NCBI RefSeq assembly: GCF_030403505.1
Contig: NZ_JAUEMJ010000017.1
Coordinates: 1-60,609 of the forward strand
DNA length: 60,609 nucleotides
From: Glycomyces tritici
GTDB lineage: Bacteria > Actinomycetota > Actinomycetes > Mycobacteriales > Micromonosporaceae
Direction of reading: 5' to 3'
In this document: one piece after another, positions 17,011 through 25,044 of the stretch
How positions within the stretch are numbered: the stretch's first letter is position 1
How the letters are laid out: each line of letters starts with the position of its first letter
Position numbers and translations under genes: made by a program
Notes under the pieces: model-generated
Told to the model about the DNA's origin: nothing
The model's input: only the letters and a program-made list of their open reading frames with translations
Databases searched by the model: none

Positions 17011-19038
17011 ATGCCCTCCCCCCGGCCCTCGCCGCTGCGCCGCCGCGACCTCCTGGTCGGCGGCGTCGCCGGGCTGGCCGTGGCCGCCGCCGTCGCCGAG
17101 AGCGCCTGGTCGCTGTGCGAGGCCGCGACCGCCGACGCGTTCCCCGAGCCGGTGCGCAGCGGCCCGATCCACATGCAGATCGTGGCCCACCCCGACGACT
17201 GCCTGTACTTCATCAACCCGCGCCTCGCCCGCGTCCTCGACGACGGGGCCGAACTCTGCACCGTCATCCTCACCGCCGGCGAGGCGAACGGGCGGAACTC
17301 CTGGGTGGCCGACGCGCCCCCCGACTTCGCCGGGTACGCCGCCGCCCGCGACAACGGCCTGCGCCGCGCCTACGCCTTCCTCGCCCTCGGCGACGCCGAC
17401 GCGCCTTGGGACCACTACCTGGCCCAGCTCGACTCAGGCCAGGACGTCGAACTCTGCGTCCTGCGCGACAAGCCCCAGGTGCACCTCATCTTCTGCTCAC
17501 TGTGGACGAACCTCGGGCGTATCACCGGGGAGTTCACGCGGCTCCTGGCCCTGTGGGAGGGACGCCTCGACGACTCCCTGGTCCTGCCTCCGACCGACTC
17601 GCCGCTCTCCGCCGGGTCCACCGTGGACCGCGCCACGGTGCAGGCCACCCTCCTGGAACTGCTCGAGCGGTACCGCCCGGCGGTGGTCAACACCCTCGAC
17701 CCCGACCCGGACCCGGTCGCCGGGGAGCGGCTCGGCGCCGAGCAGGTCGGCTACTCCGACCACATCGACCACACCGCCGCCGCGCTCTTCGCCTGGGGCG
17801 CCGTGCGCGAGTGGGGCGGCGCCCGCAGCACCGAGGCCTGGCGCGGCTACTACAACCGCCGCTGGCCCGGCAACCTCGGCCCGGCCGACCTCGAGCCCAA
17901 GGGCCGGGCGCTCGACGTCTACTCCTGGAACGGCGGCGCCGACTGCGGTGCGCCCAGCGGCTGCGGCGACCGCCTCATCATCGGGCCCGGCGCGGGTCTC
18001 GGCTACGGGTACGCCACCCACCCGCGCTACACGGCGGCCGTGGCCGCCGCCGAGACCGACGACGGCATCCGCCCGTTCGCCGTGCGGGACCACACGCTCC
18101 AGGTCCTCGGCGACGACGGCTGGGAGGACCTCGGCGGACCCGACGCCATGCTCCCCTCGCTCGACCGGGCCGGCACGAAGCTCTACGCGATCAGCGCCGA
18201 GCACACCCACGACCCGGCCACCCACGTGCGCGACGTGCACTGCTACGACCTGGTCTCCGGCCAGTGGCAGCTCCTCGGGAACCCGGCCGGGACCGGACCT
18301 GACGCCCGCATCGTGGGCCAGGTCGCCGCCGCCGACGACGGGCGCACCGCGCTCGCCTGCGTCCGCGACCCGGCCGGCGGCGTCTCGGTGCGGGTGCGCC
18401 GCGAAGGCGGCGAATGGGCCGCCTGGACCCGGCTCGACGGGCCCACTGTGCACGACGCCCCCGCCGCCCTCGCCGCCGACGGCGCCTTCACGATCATCGC
18501 GGCCACCCCCGACAACGTGGCCGTCTGGGAAGGCGACGGGGACGCCTGGGCGACCCGCATGCTCGACCTGCCCGGCCCGAACGACCTGCCGTTCCTGCCC
18601 GCCACCGCCGTCACCGCCGCGCAGGCGCCGGACGGGCGGATCGTGCTCGCCTCGCGCGTCGGCGGGTGCAGCGACGTCGCACTCCACTGCGGACGCGGTG
18701 AGGCGTGGACGGGCGTGCGCGTGCCGCTCGAAGGCGGCGTGCTCCCCCCATCGCTCGCGATCGGGCCCGAAGGCGCGCTCGCGGTGGCCTGCGACGACGG
18801 GACCGGGGCCCCGGCGGTGCTCATGCTCGAGCTGCCCGATCTGGAAGCCGGTGCGGGGCGGTTCGGACTGCTCTCGCGGCCGTGGACGCGCGGCGACATC
18901 ACCGTCGTGAAGCGCCCGGCGGCCGCGTTCGGTTCCGATGGGGCGCTGCGGCTGTGGGCCGTCGCCTCCGACGGTGAACTGTGGACGGCCGGGGCCGAGC
19001 CGGGCGGCGAGCCGCCCGTGGGCTGGACCCAGGCTTAA
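17011..19038 (+). CDS. Tat-exported PIG-L deacetylase with C-terminal beta-propeller-like domain
   Basis: 675 aa. The N-terminus SPLRRRDLLVGGVAGLAVAAAVAES is a twin-arginine signal peptide. Residues ~50-300 form a PIG-L/LmbE N-acetylglucosaminide deacetylase: QIVAHPDDCLYF (zinc-binding AHPDD), ILTAGEANGRNSW, and SDHIDHTAAALFAWG with the remaining zinc His. From ~350 to the end are repeated WxxLGGPDA / VWEGDGDAW-type strands about 50-55 residues apart, as in sialidase- or lectin-like beta-propellers. The likely job is removing N-acetyl groups from an extracellular glycan, with the propeller as binding module (inference). Confidence 0.88.
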   Translation: MPSPRPSPLRRRDLLVGGVAGLAVAAAVAESAWSLCEAATADAFPEPVRSGPIHMQIVAHPDDCLYFINPRLARVLDDGAELCTVILTAGEANGRNSWVADAPPDFAGYAAARDNGLRRAYAFLALGDADAPWDHYLAQLDSGQDVELCVLRDKPQVHLIFCSLWTNLGRITGEFTRLLALWEGRLDDSLVLPPTDSPLSAGSTVDRATVQATLLELLERYRPAVVNTLDPDPDPVAGERLGAEQVGYSDHIDHTAAALFAWGAVREWGGARSTEAWRGYYNRRWPGNLGPADLEPKGRALDVYSWNGGADCGAPSGCGDRLIIGPGAGLGYGYATHPRYTAAVAAAETDDGIRPFAVRDHTLQVLGDDGWEDLGGPDAMLPSLDRAGTKLYAISAEHTHDPATHVRDVHCYDLVSGQWQLLGNPAGTGPDARIVGQVAAADDGRTALACVRDPAGGVSVRVRREGGEWAAWTRLDGPTVHDAPAALAADGAFTIIAATPDNVAVWEGDGDAWATRMLDLPGPNDLPFLPATAVTAAQAPDGRIVLASRVGGCSDVALHCGRGEAWTGVRVPLEGGVLPPSLAIGPEGALAVACDDGTGAPAVLMLELPDLEAGAGRFGLLSRPWTRGDITVVKRPAAAFGSDGALRLWAVASDGELWTAGAEPGGEPPVGWTQA

Positions 19039-19122
19039 GGGTTCCCACGGCGGGGGCGCGAGTTTCACGCACGAAATCGAACGCGCTCGTCGGTCCTGAC
19101 CAGGGCGGGCGGCGTGCAATCG

Positions 19123-19659
19123 CTAGCGCAGGCGGCCTTCGGCGAGCGCTTTGAACGTGCGCAGCTGCCGCCGCATCATGGCCAGGTCGCCCCAGGCGAG
19201 GACGCGGCGGCGGGCCGCCTCCATCGCGCTGTCATTCGCCTTCTCGCCCACCAGGAGCGTCGCCCGGAGGCGGGTCCGCCGCTCGGCCAGGGGCTCGACG
19301 TCGTAGACGACGACGAAGGGGCCGAACAGGCGCAGGCCGCGAGCGGAGGTCATCCGCAGCGTCAGGTACGAGTCCCGCCTGAAGTCGGCGAGCGTGAAGA
19401 TCGTCATGAACTCCTGCCCGACCTCCAGCTCATCGACCCCCGGGGTGAGCCGGCGCGGGCTGCGCCGGCCCCGGTTGTCGAGCAGGTCGTAGCTGTAGGG
19501 GGCGACGCGCATCTGGCACAGCCAGCGGAAGACCGCCCCGGCCGGGGCGTCCACCTCGATCGCGCGCAGCCACCGCTCGGCCGGGTCGGGCGCGAACCGC
19601 GACCCCGGGCACGCCCACTGCTCGTCGGCGCGCCCGGTCCCCCAGTGCCGCGGGTTCAC
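19123..19659 (-). CDS. SRPBCC (START-like) domain protein, last gene of the PKS operon
   Basis: 178 aa from the GTG at 19659, which overlaps the upstream hydrolase stop (GTGA). Pattern: RAIEVDAPAGAVFRWLCQMRVAPYSYDLLDNRG at the N-terminal strand/helix of the helix-grip fold, an acidic GVDELEVGQEFMTIF strand, and a long C-terminal helix. SRPBCC pockets bind hydrophobic ligands; in type II PKS operons they can act as cyclases or carriers. Coupling suggests a role with the hydrolase just upstream. No catalytic residues can be assigned. Confidence 0.75.
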   Translation of the reverse strand: MNPRHWGTGRADEQWACPGSRFAPDPAERWLRAIEVDAPAGAVFRWLCQMRVAPYSYDLLDNRGRRSPRRLTPGVDELEVGQEFMTIFTLADFRRDSYLTLRMTSARGLRLFGPFVVVYDVEPLAERRTRLRATLLVGEKANDSAMEAARRRVLAWGDLAMMRRQLRTFKALAEGRLR

Positions 19660-20567
19660 GGCTTCCAGGCCCGTTCGAGGAAGTCCAGGACCAGGTCCGC
19701 GTACCCCTGCGGGTCCTTCTTCACGCCTTGCAGGTGCCCGGCGCCGGGCAGGGTGTGCATCTCGGCCGCGGGCAGCGACTCGGCAAGCGCCGCAACGCCT
19801 TCGGGCCGGATGATCGGGTCGGTCTCGCCCGCGAGGAGCAGCATCGGCGTGGAGAGGTAGCGGCCCTCGGCCTTCGGGGGCCATTCGGCGTTCAGCGCCT
19901 GGATCGCCGTGCGCACGAACGCGTCCACTGTGGGCTTTCGCGAGGGCGGCACCCGGTAGCAGTCCGGGAGCGGCATGGCGCGGGAGTCCATGAAGCGCTC
20001 GAAGGCGTCCGCGAGGTCGGCCACGGGGCCGCTGTCGCAGACGACGGCGTCCACATCGCACTGCCGCAGCATGTACGTGACCGGGTAGCAGGAGAACGAG
20101 AAGCCGTAGACGGCGATCTTCGCGTCGCGGTGCCGGTCCTGGGACCTGACGTGCTCGACGAGGGTCACGAGGTCCTCGGTGAACCGGTCGGCGAGGTCGC
20201 TGCCGCTGGGGTCGGCACTGCTGAGGCCGTGGTTGCGGTGGTCGAAGAGGAGGACGGTGCAGCCCGCGTCGTGGAGGAACTTGGCGTGGGCGAGCGAGGC
20301 CGACTTGCTGAGGCCGATGCCGTGGCCGACGATGACGACGCGGTCGGGGTCGCCCGCGATGAGCCATGTGTGCAGGGTGCCGCCGTTGAAGGGCACTTCA
20401 CCGGTCTCGGCGGTCAGCCCGAAGTCGGCGGGCGACTTGTGGTGGCGGCGGCGCGGGGGCCGGAACACGCGCTTGGCCATCATGGAGCCGAGCACGGCGG
20501 CGGTGGGGTAGGCGAGGGTCGAGAGGGCGCCGCTGAGCGGGCCGGGGCGTTTCGGTGATGCTGCCAA
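19656..20567 (-). CDS. alpha/beta hydrolase of the PKS operon
   Basis: 303 aa from a TTG at 20567 preceded by GAAGGAGC. It has the alpha/beta-hydrolase core: VVIVGHGIGLSKS (oxyanion HG), FDHRNHGLSS, nucleophile elbow VYGFSFSCYP, Asp in LLAGETDPIIR and His in PGAGHLQG. An N-terminal hydrophobic stretch (LAYPTAAVLGSMMAKRVF) may anchor it to the membrane. It lies 29 bases after the DsbA-fold gene and is coupled to the SRPBCC gene. It could be a thioesterase or an acyl-modifying enzyme of the pathway. Confidence 0.82.
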   Translation of the reverse strand: MAASPKRPGPLSGALSTLAYPTAAVLGSMMAKRVFRPPRRRHHKSPADFGLTAETGEVPFNGGTLHTWLIAGDPDRVVIVGHGIGLSKSASLAHAKFLHDAGCTVLLFDHRNHGLSSADPSGSDLADRFTEDLVTLVEHVRSQDRHRDAKIAVYGFSFSCYPVTYMLRQCDVDAVVCDSGPVADLADAFERFMDSRAMPLPDCYRVPPSRKPTVDAFVRTAIQALNAEWPPKAEGRYLSTPMLLLAGETDPIIRPEGVAALAESLPAAEMHTLPGAGHLQGVKKDPQGYADLVLDFLERAWKP

Positions 20568-20596
20568 TGGGTGCTCCTTCGTTTCGGCTGTTCGCG

Positions 20597-21286
20597 TCAG
20601 CCGCAGCCGCCCGCATGACCGTCGTCCACTGTGGCCTTAGCGGGGGTTGCGGCACCGGACGGGAGGTCGGGAACCGGCAGGGACCGGGCGAAGGCGTCGA
20701 GTCGGTCGACGCCCCAGTATCGGTCGAAACCCCTCACGAAGAAGGGTACGCCGAACACCGCGTCGGCCTGGGCCCTCGCGAGCGCTTCGGCGCCGCGTTC
20801 GCGCAGGGCCGGGTCGTCGGCCGCTGCCGCGCTGCGTGCGGGGTCGACGCCGACGGCTGCGGCGAGGTCGGCGATCGTGTCGCGGTCGCAGATGTCGCGC
20901 CCCTGCTCCCAGCGGGCCCGGTACGCGGCCGCGACGAACGCGCGGCCGCGTCCGGCGTCGCGGGCGACGAAGTAGGCGAGGTGCGGGACCTCCCAGCGCG
21001 GTTCGCGGTCGACGGGCCAGGCGATCTCGAGGCCGCGTTCGAGTGCGAGGCGGCGGGCGTCGCGCAGGATGTAGTGGTGCTTCTCCTTGGACATCGGCGT
21101 GTAGAGGAAGCCGGAGCCGGAGTCGGCGAGGGCCTTCTCGGTGTGCTCGTCGGGCTCCCAGAACGGCACCCAGGCGAGCCGGTCGGCCAGGTCGGGGTGG
21201 CCGGTGACGAGGTCGTGGTGCGCGAGCCAAGAGTAGGGGCTGCGCAGGGAGAAGTAGAACGTCGGCGTCTTGGAGCGCGGGGCCAT
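20597..21286 (-). CDS. DsbA-fold 2-hydroxychromene-2-carboxylate isomerase-like protein
   Basis: 229 aa from the ATG at 21286. FYFSLRSPYSWLAHHDL is the DxxSPYSYLA start of the HCCA isomerase (kappa-GST, DsbA-fold) family, with Ser in place of the redox Cys. QADAVFGVPFFVRGFDRYWGVDRL is the matching C-terminal cis-Pro region. Such proteins use a thiol cofactor for cis/trans isomerisation. In a polyene-type PKS operon it may isomerise a double bond of the chain (inference). The last residues, GHAGGCG, form an unusual Cys-containing tail after a Pro/Ala linker. Confidence 0.82.
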   Translation of the reverse strand: MAPRSKTPTFYFSLRSPYSWLAHHDLVTGHPDLADRLAWVPFWEPDEHTEKALADSGSGFLYTPMSKEKHHYILRDARRLALERGLEIAWPVDREPRWEVPHLAYFVARDAGRGRAFVAAAYRARWEQGRDICDRDTIADLAAAVGVDPARSAAAADDPALRERGAEALARAQADAVFGVPFFVRGFDRYWGVDRLDAFARSLPVPDLPSGAATPAKATVDDGHAGGCG

Positions 21287-21297
21287 GGTGTCTCCGT

Positions 21298-22008
21298 TCA
21301 GAGGATGATGCCGCCGTCGACGGAGACGACGCTGCCGGTCATGTAGGCGGCGCGGTCCGAGGCGAGGAACGCGACGAGGTGCGCGACCTCTTCGGCGGTG
21401 CCCATGCGCCCCAGCGGGATGTGCTCGACGGCTTTGCGTTTGACGGCGTCGGCGAGCCCTTCGGTCATGTCGGTGGCGATGAAGCCGGGAGCGACGACGT
21501 TGACGCGGATGCCGAAGCGGCCCAGTTCTTTCGACATGGCCTTGCTCAGGCCGATGATCCCGGCTTTGGAGGCGGCGTAGTTGGCCTGCGTGGCGTTGCC
21601 GTAGATGCCGGCGACGGAGGAGAGGTTGACGATCGCGCCGCTGCGGCGCTTCATCATGGAGAAGGCGACGGCGCGGCACATGTGGTAGGTGCCGTCGAGG
21701 TTGGTGCGCAGCACGTCGTTCCAGTCGCTGTCGCTCATGGTGATCAGGGGCGCGTCGCGGACGATGCCCGCCGAGTTGACGAGGACGTCCACTGTGCCCA
21801 GTTCCTCTTCCACGGCGGCGACCAGTTCGCGGCAGGCGGCGAGGTCGGCGACGTCCGCGGTGTAGTGGCGCATGCCGGGTTCGGGTTCGTCGGCCTTGCC
21901 GCGGGAGCAGACCGCGACCTCGTACCCGTCCGCGAGGAGGGCTTTGGCGGCGGCGAGGCCGATGCCGCGGGTGCCGCCGGTGACCAGGGCGACCGGTCGC
22001 TCGTTCAT
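21298..22008 (-). CDS. beta-ketoacyl-ACP reductase (FabG-like KR)
   Basis: 236 aa from the ATG at 22008, overlapping the dehydratase stop (ATGA). Classical SDR: VTGGTRGIGLAAA (NADPH-binding), LVNSAGI, catalytic Ser in VNLSSVAGIYG, YAASK and PGFIATDMTE. It reduces the 3-keto group on the ACP-bound chain after each extension. It is the only FabG-like ketoreductase in the operon, so it must serve every cycle. Confidence 0.92.
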   Translation of the reverse strand: MNERPVALVTGGTRGIGLAAAKALLADGYEVAVCSRGKADEPEPGMRHYTADVADLAACRELVAAVEEELGTVDVLVNSAGIVRDAPLITMSDSDWNDVLRTNLDGTYHMCRAVAFSMMKRRSGAIVNLSSVAGIYGNATQANYAASKAGIIGLSKAMSKELGRFGIRVNVVAPGFIATDMTEGLADAVKRKAVEHIPLGRMGTAEEVAHLVAFLASDRAAYMTGSVVSVDGGIIL

Positions 22009-22475
22009 CGGAGTGCTCCTTCGTCTTCGGCGGGGGCGAGTTCCGCCGCCGGCCGCATGGCCATGATGATGCGGTCGACGGTGAGGACCGCTCGTCCGTC
22101 TACTGTGGTGGTGCCGTTGCAGAGGACGGTGTCGCCGAGGTCGCGCAGGATCTCGACCCGGTGCACCAGTACGTCGCCGGGACCGGCGTCGCCGTGGATC
22201 TCGACGCCGCTCATGCCGCCGAAGAGCATCACCTCGCCCTCCAGGACGGAGGGGTTGGGCTTCTCGCTCGCCACGAGCACCCCGGCCGCCTGGCACCAGG
22301 ACTCGATGAGGAGCACCGTGGGGTAGGCCCCGCCCCCGTCCCGGTACCACGGCTCGTTGCCGCTGAGGGCCTTGAGCGCAGTGAGGGAGCGCCCCGGTTC
22401 GAGTTCGGCGACCTGGTCCACCAGGAGCATCGGAAACCGGTGCGGGAGCACGGCGCGGATCGCCTCGAAGTCCAT
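22005..22475 (-). CDS. FabZ-like dehydratase subunit lacking the active-site His
   Basis: 156 aa. The start VLPHRFPMLLVDQV is the FabZ N-terminal motif. NEPWYRDGGGAYPTVLLIESWCQAAG aligns with FabZ NEPFFxGHFPxxPVMPGVLIVEALAQ: the catalytic Glu is kept (LLIES) but the GHFP His is missing. Next to it lies a second small hotdog protein that keeps the His. The two probably form one heteromeric dehydratase, as described for arylpolyene ApeI/ApeP-type pairs (family knowledge); the active-site split is inferred from alignment by eye. Confidence 0.82.
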   Translation of the reverse strand: MDFEAIRAVLPHRFPMLLVDQVAELEPGRSLTALKALSGNEPWYRDGGGAYPTVLLIESWCQAAGVLVASEKPNPSVLEGEVMLFGGMSGVEIHGDAGPGDVLVHRVEILRDLGDTVLCNGTTTVDGRAVLTVDRIIMAMRPAAELAPAEDEGALR

Positions 22476-22838
22476 TCAGGCCTCCGCGGCGAACGTGAGG
22501 CGGGCCTGCACGGCGACGCCGCGCTCGCCGGCGACCGTGGCCCGGCAGGACCCGCCGGCGGTGAGGTCGAGTTCCACGGTGAGCTTCTCGCCGGGGAACA
22601 CGGGGGCCTTGAACCGGGTGGACTCGATCGAGCGCAGCCGCAGTGAGGCGTCGTGTGCCAGCGCGGTCTGCAGCACGAGGTCGACCAGGCAGACGCCGGG
22701 GAAGATCGGGAACCCCGGGTAGTGCCCGGCGAGCAGGGGCTCTGAGGCGTCCACGGTGTACTCGGCCCGCACCCGGCCGCCCTCGGCGGCGGTGATGCGG
22801 GGCCGCTGCAGCAGCGGCGAGGCGTGCGGGGCGGTCAC
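22476..22838 (-). CDS. FabZ-like dehydratase subunit with His, Glu replaced by Asp
   Basis: 120 aa from the GTG at 22838, overlapping the ACP stop (GTGA); its stop abuts the next start with no gap. AGHYPGFPIFPGVCLVDLVLQTALA carries the FabZ GHFPxxPVxPGV motif with His, while the usual Glu position (VLxxE) is Asp. The N-terminal FabZ PHR-PF motif is absent. It pairs with the 156-aa protein encoded next, which shows the reverse pattern. Confidence 0.82.
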   Translation of the reverse strand: MTAPHASPLLQRPRITAAEGGRVRAEYTVDASEPLLAGHYPGFPIFPGVCLVDLVLQTALAHDASLRLRSIESTRFKAPVFPGEKLTVELDLTAGGSCRATVAGERGVAVQARLTFAAEA

Positions 22839-23086
22839 TGGGCCGCCCCGACCTTGCCGAGCAGGAGCGTGTGGGCCTTGTCGAGGCTGGTGACCTCCTT
22901 GAGCTCGCTCTCGCCGAGCTTGACCGAGTACCGGCGCTCGAGGACGACCATGACCTCCAGGGCCATGAGCGAGTCCACTTCGAGGTCGTCCACGAAGTGG
23001 GCGTGGTCGGTGAGCTCTTCGACCTCGACGTCGAGGACGTCGGCGACGATCGTGCGGAGCTCTTCGCGGTCGATGATGGTTTCCAT
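22835..23086 (-). CDS. acyl carrier protein 1
   Basis: 83 aa from the ATG at 23086. The phosphopantetheine site is the Ser of DDLEVDSLMALEVM at residue ~43. A typical four-helix ACP: EELRTIVADVLDV, LERRYSVKLGESELKEV. It is one of two ACPs in the operon; it sits beside the dehydratase and reductase genes, the other heads the operon. Confidence 0.9.
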   Translation of the reverse strand: METIIDREELRTIVADVLDVEVEELTDHAHFVDDLEVDSLMALEVMVVLERRYSVKLGESELKEVTSLDKAHTLLLGKVGAAQ

Positions 23087-23109
23087 GGCTGTCTCCAGTC
23101 GTTGCGGTG

Positions 23110-24207
23110 TCATCGGGTTCGGGGGCGCAGGCGCAGGAGGGCCGCGGCGATGGTGCCGTCGCGGTCCACGGCGCTGACGAGCGCGAGGCGCGGCTCGTCG
23201 GAGGGTTCGTCGGCGGCGCGGGCGAGCACGGCGGCGATCTGGAACGCGGCCGAGGCGGCCCCGGTGTCGCCGATGTGGTCGCCCACGTACAGGTGCGCGG
23301 CTTTGGTGTGCGCGAAGAGGGACGCGAGTGCTTCCTCTTCGGCGGCCGCGTACTCGCCGGGCGCTTCGGACCAGGCGATCAGCCACAGGTCCTCGCGCAC
23401 GGCCTCGGGGACGACCTGCTCGATGCAGCGCTTGAGGGCGCGGGAGGCGTCGCGGGCGTCGTGCGAGACGGCGGTGCCGATGGCGAGCACGTCCGCGAGC
23501 GCGGTGCGGCCGGCCTCGATGGCGGTGGTCTCGGGTTCGAGGAGGAACAGGCCGCAGCCTTCGCCGACGGGGGCGGTGTCGAGGGTGCGGTTCTGGTGCC
23601 AGGTCAGCCAGGCCCGGGTGGGCGAGAGCTCTTCGGCGGCGCCGCAGATGACCTGGCCGACGCGGCCGGAGCGCTGGAGGCGCGCCGCGTAGGCGAGTGT
23701 GGACAGTGCGGAGGTGCGGCCCGAGGCGATGGTGGTGTTCGGGCCCCGGAGCCGGTGCCAGATGGCGCTCTGCCCCGCGGCGCAGTTCATCACGGTGTTG
23801 GGGAACTTCGTGGGGTCGACGAAGTAGGGCCGCTTCTGGATCAGGGACTCGCGGGTGAAGTCGAGCATGCTGTGGGCGCTGCCGGTGGTCGTGCCGAGGA
23901 CGAGCGCGGTGTGCTCGGACAGGCCCGCGATCCGCTCGCCGGACTCGTCCGAGAGGAGGCGCCCCACGGTGGCCACCGTGAGCGCGGTGACCCGGTCCAT
24001 GGAGCGGGTGCCTTTGCGGCCCAGCACTTCCCGGGCGTCGAAGTCGGGGACCTCGGCGACCTGGAGGGCCGGGTAGCCGTCGCCCTCGGCCGGGCCGACG
24101 GCCACCGCTTCGGCGGCCATGCCCTGGCGGAAGGCCTCGTTGCCCAGCCCGAACGGCGAGGCGGTGGCCCAGGCGGTGATGACCGCGCGGGAGTCGGTGG
24201 GTGTCAT
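23110..24207 (-). CDS. ketosynthase-like protein with Arg at the active-site Cys position
   Basis: 365 aa from the ATG at 24207 with AAGGAAG upstream. Thiolase-fold KS: VITAWATASPFGLGNEAF at the start, GEGCGLFLLEPE, VGDHIGDTGAASAAFQ near the end. Aligned on the conserved 21-residue spacing to the next core strand (VICGA), the Cys position is Arg (IASGRTSALS), and the GHxxGAAG His is Asp. It cannot condense and probably acts as a chain-length-factor-like partner or scaffold. It is separated from the sulfur-relay genes by only 27 bases. Confidence 0.8.
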   Translation of the reverse strand: MTPTDSRAVITAWATASPFGLGNEAFRQGMAAEAVAVGPAEGDGYPALQVAEVPDFDAREVLGRKGTRSMDRVTALTVATVGRLLSDESGERIAGLSEHTALVLGTTTGSAHSMLDFTRESLIQKRPYFVDPTKFPNTVMNCAAGQSAIWHRLRGPNTTIASGRTSALSTLAYAARLQRSGRVGQVICGAAEELSPTRAWLTWHQNRTLDTAPVGEGCGLFLLEPETTAIEAGRTALADVLAIGTAVSHDARDASRALKRCIEQVVPEAVREDLWLIAWSEAPGEYAAAEEEALASLFAHTKAAHLYVGDHIGDTGAASAAFQIAAVLARAADEPSDEPRLALVSAVDRDGTIAAALLRLRPRTR

Positions 24208-24234
24208 TGGCGTCTTCCTTCTTCAGTGGAGCCG

Positions 24235-24642
24235 CTACAGGAACCAGACGTGTCGGTAGAGGGGCCAGCGCAGGACCATCTCGGCGGGCGGCGTGGTGCG
24301 CACGCCGGGGATGAGGTCCTTCTTCGCGAACCGCTCGTGCGCCTCGGCGTCGGTCCACACGCCGACGTCCTCGCCGACGAGGGCGCGCACCGTCGCGCGC
24401 GGGTCGGGCATGGTGTCGACCTCGAGGTCGGCGAGGTGGATCGGCGCCGGCGGCGGGACGTCGAAGGCGTAGGTGACGGCCAGGCCGGCGAGGTAGAGGT
24501 CGAGGCCGCCGCGCGGGTCGGGCCGGGAGAGGTCGCCCAGCTGCCGGTTGAGCTCGCGCACGAAGTACAGGACGTCCACGAACTGGGTCTCCACCCCGCC
24601 CCGGTAGGCCTTGTCGAGGATCACGAGCACGCGTCCGTCCAC
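24235..24642 (-). CDS. TusC/DsrF-like sulfur-relay family protein
   Basis: 135 aa from a GTG directly after the DsrE-like gene stop. It starts with a DsrE-fold strand (GRVLVILDKAYRGG), then a helix (VDVLYFVRELNRQ), GLDLYLAGLAVTYAF, and a late VGEDVGVWTDAEAHERFAKKDLIPGVR segment where TusC/DsrF has GVxxxxCxxS(L)xxRGL. No Cys occurs anywhere in the protein. Assignment rests on fold-like pattern and on its place beside clear DsrH and DsrE relatives; sequence similarity is weak. In the E. coli TusBCD complex the C subunit is structural, so lack of Cys fits. Confidence 0.6.
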   Translation of the reverse strand: MDGRVLVILDKAYRGGVETQFVDVLYFVRELNRQLGDLSRPDPRGGLDLYLAGLAVTYAFDVPPPAPIHLADLEVDTMPDPRATVRALVGEDVGVWTDAEAHERFAKKDLIPGVRTTPPAEMVLRWPLYRHVWFL

Positions 24643-25044
24643 TCAGACCACCCCCATGACGACCGCGGCGGCGGCGGCGTCCACGTGCTCGGTGAACTTG
24701 AACGGCGGGCGCATCCGCACGCCCTCGATGTGGTCGACCGCGCCGCGCTCCTCGCTGCAGAAGCGGCACGAGTGCCAGGTGAGCCGGCCGGTGTGGGCCG
24801 CGAGCATCCGCCGCGCCAGGTGCGCGGTGCTCGGGTACTCGGTGCCCAGCGCGAGGAAGTTCCGCGGTTTGGCCTCGCCGAGGCTCTTCTGGGTGAGCAT
24901 GGTGGCGTACCCGCACGTCCATATGTCGACTTTGGCCCCGCGCCGGAGCCCGGCCTCGGCCAGGCGCAGCGCCGTGGTCGCCATGTCGCTGTCGTGCGGC
25001 GCGCCCATGAGCGCCAGGAGCAGGTCCGATCGCGCGAGCGCCAT
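24643..25044 (-). CDS. TusD/DsrE-like sulfurtransferase
   Basis: 133 aa from the ATG at 25044 (TGATG junction). Pattern matches E. coli TusD: DLLLALMGAPHDSDMATTALRLAEAGLRRGAKV, then WTCGYATML, then LTWHSCRFCSEERGAVD, which aligns with the TusD active-site stretch ALNICVAAALRRGVVD, so the Cys of HSC is the predicted sulfur acceptor. A second Cys three residues on (CRFC) is extra. The function expected from the family is acceptance and handing-on of a persulfide sulfur. In this operon the recipient may be the polyketide or a carrier (inference). Confidence 0.78.
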   Translation of the reverse strand: MALARSDLLLALMGAPHDSDMATTALRLAEAGLRRGAKVDIWTCGYATMLTQKSLGEAKPRNFLALGTEYPSTAHLARRMLAAHTGRLTWHSCRFCSEERGAVDHIEGVRMRPPFKFTEHVDAAAAAVVMGVV

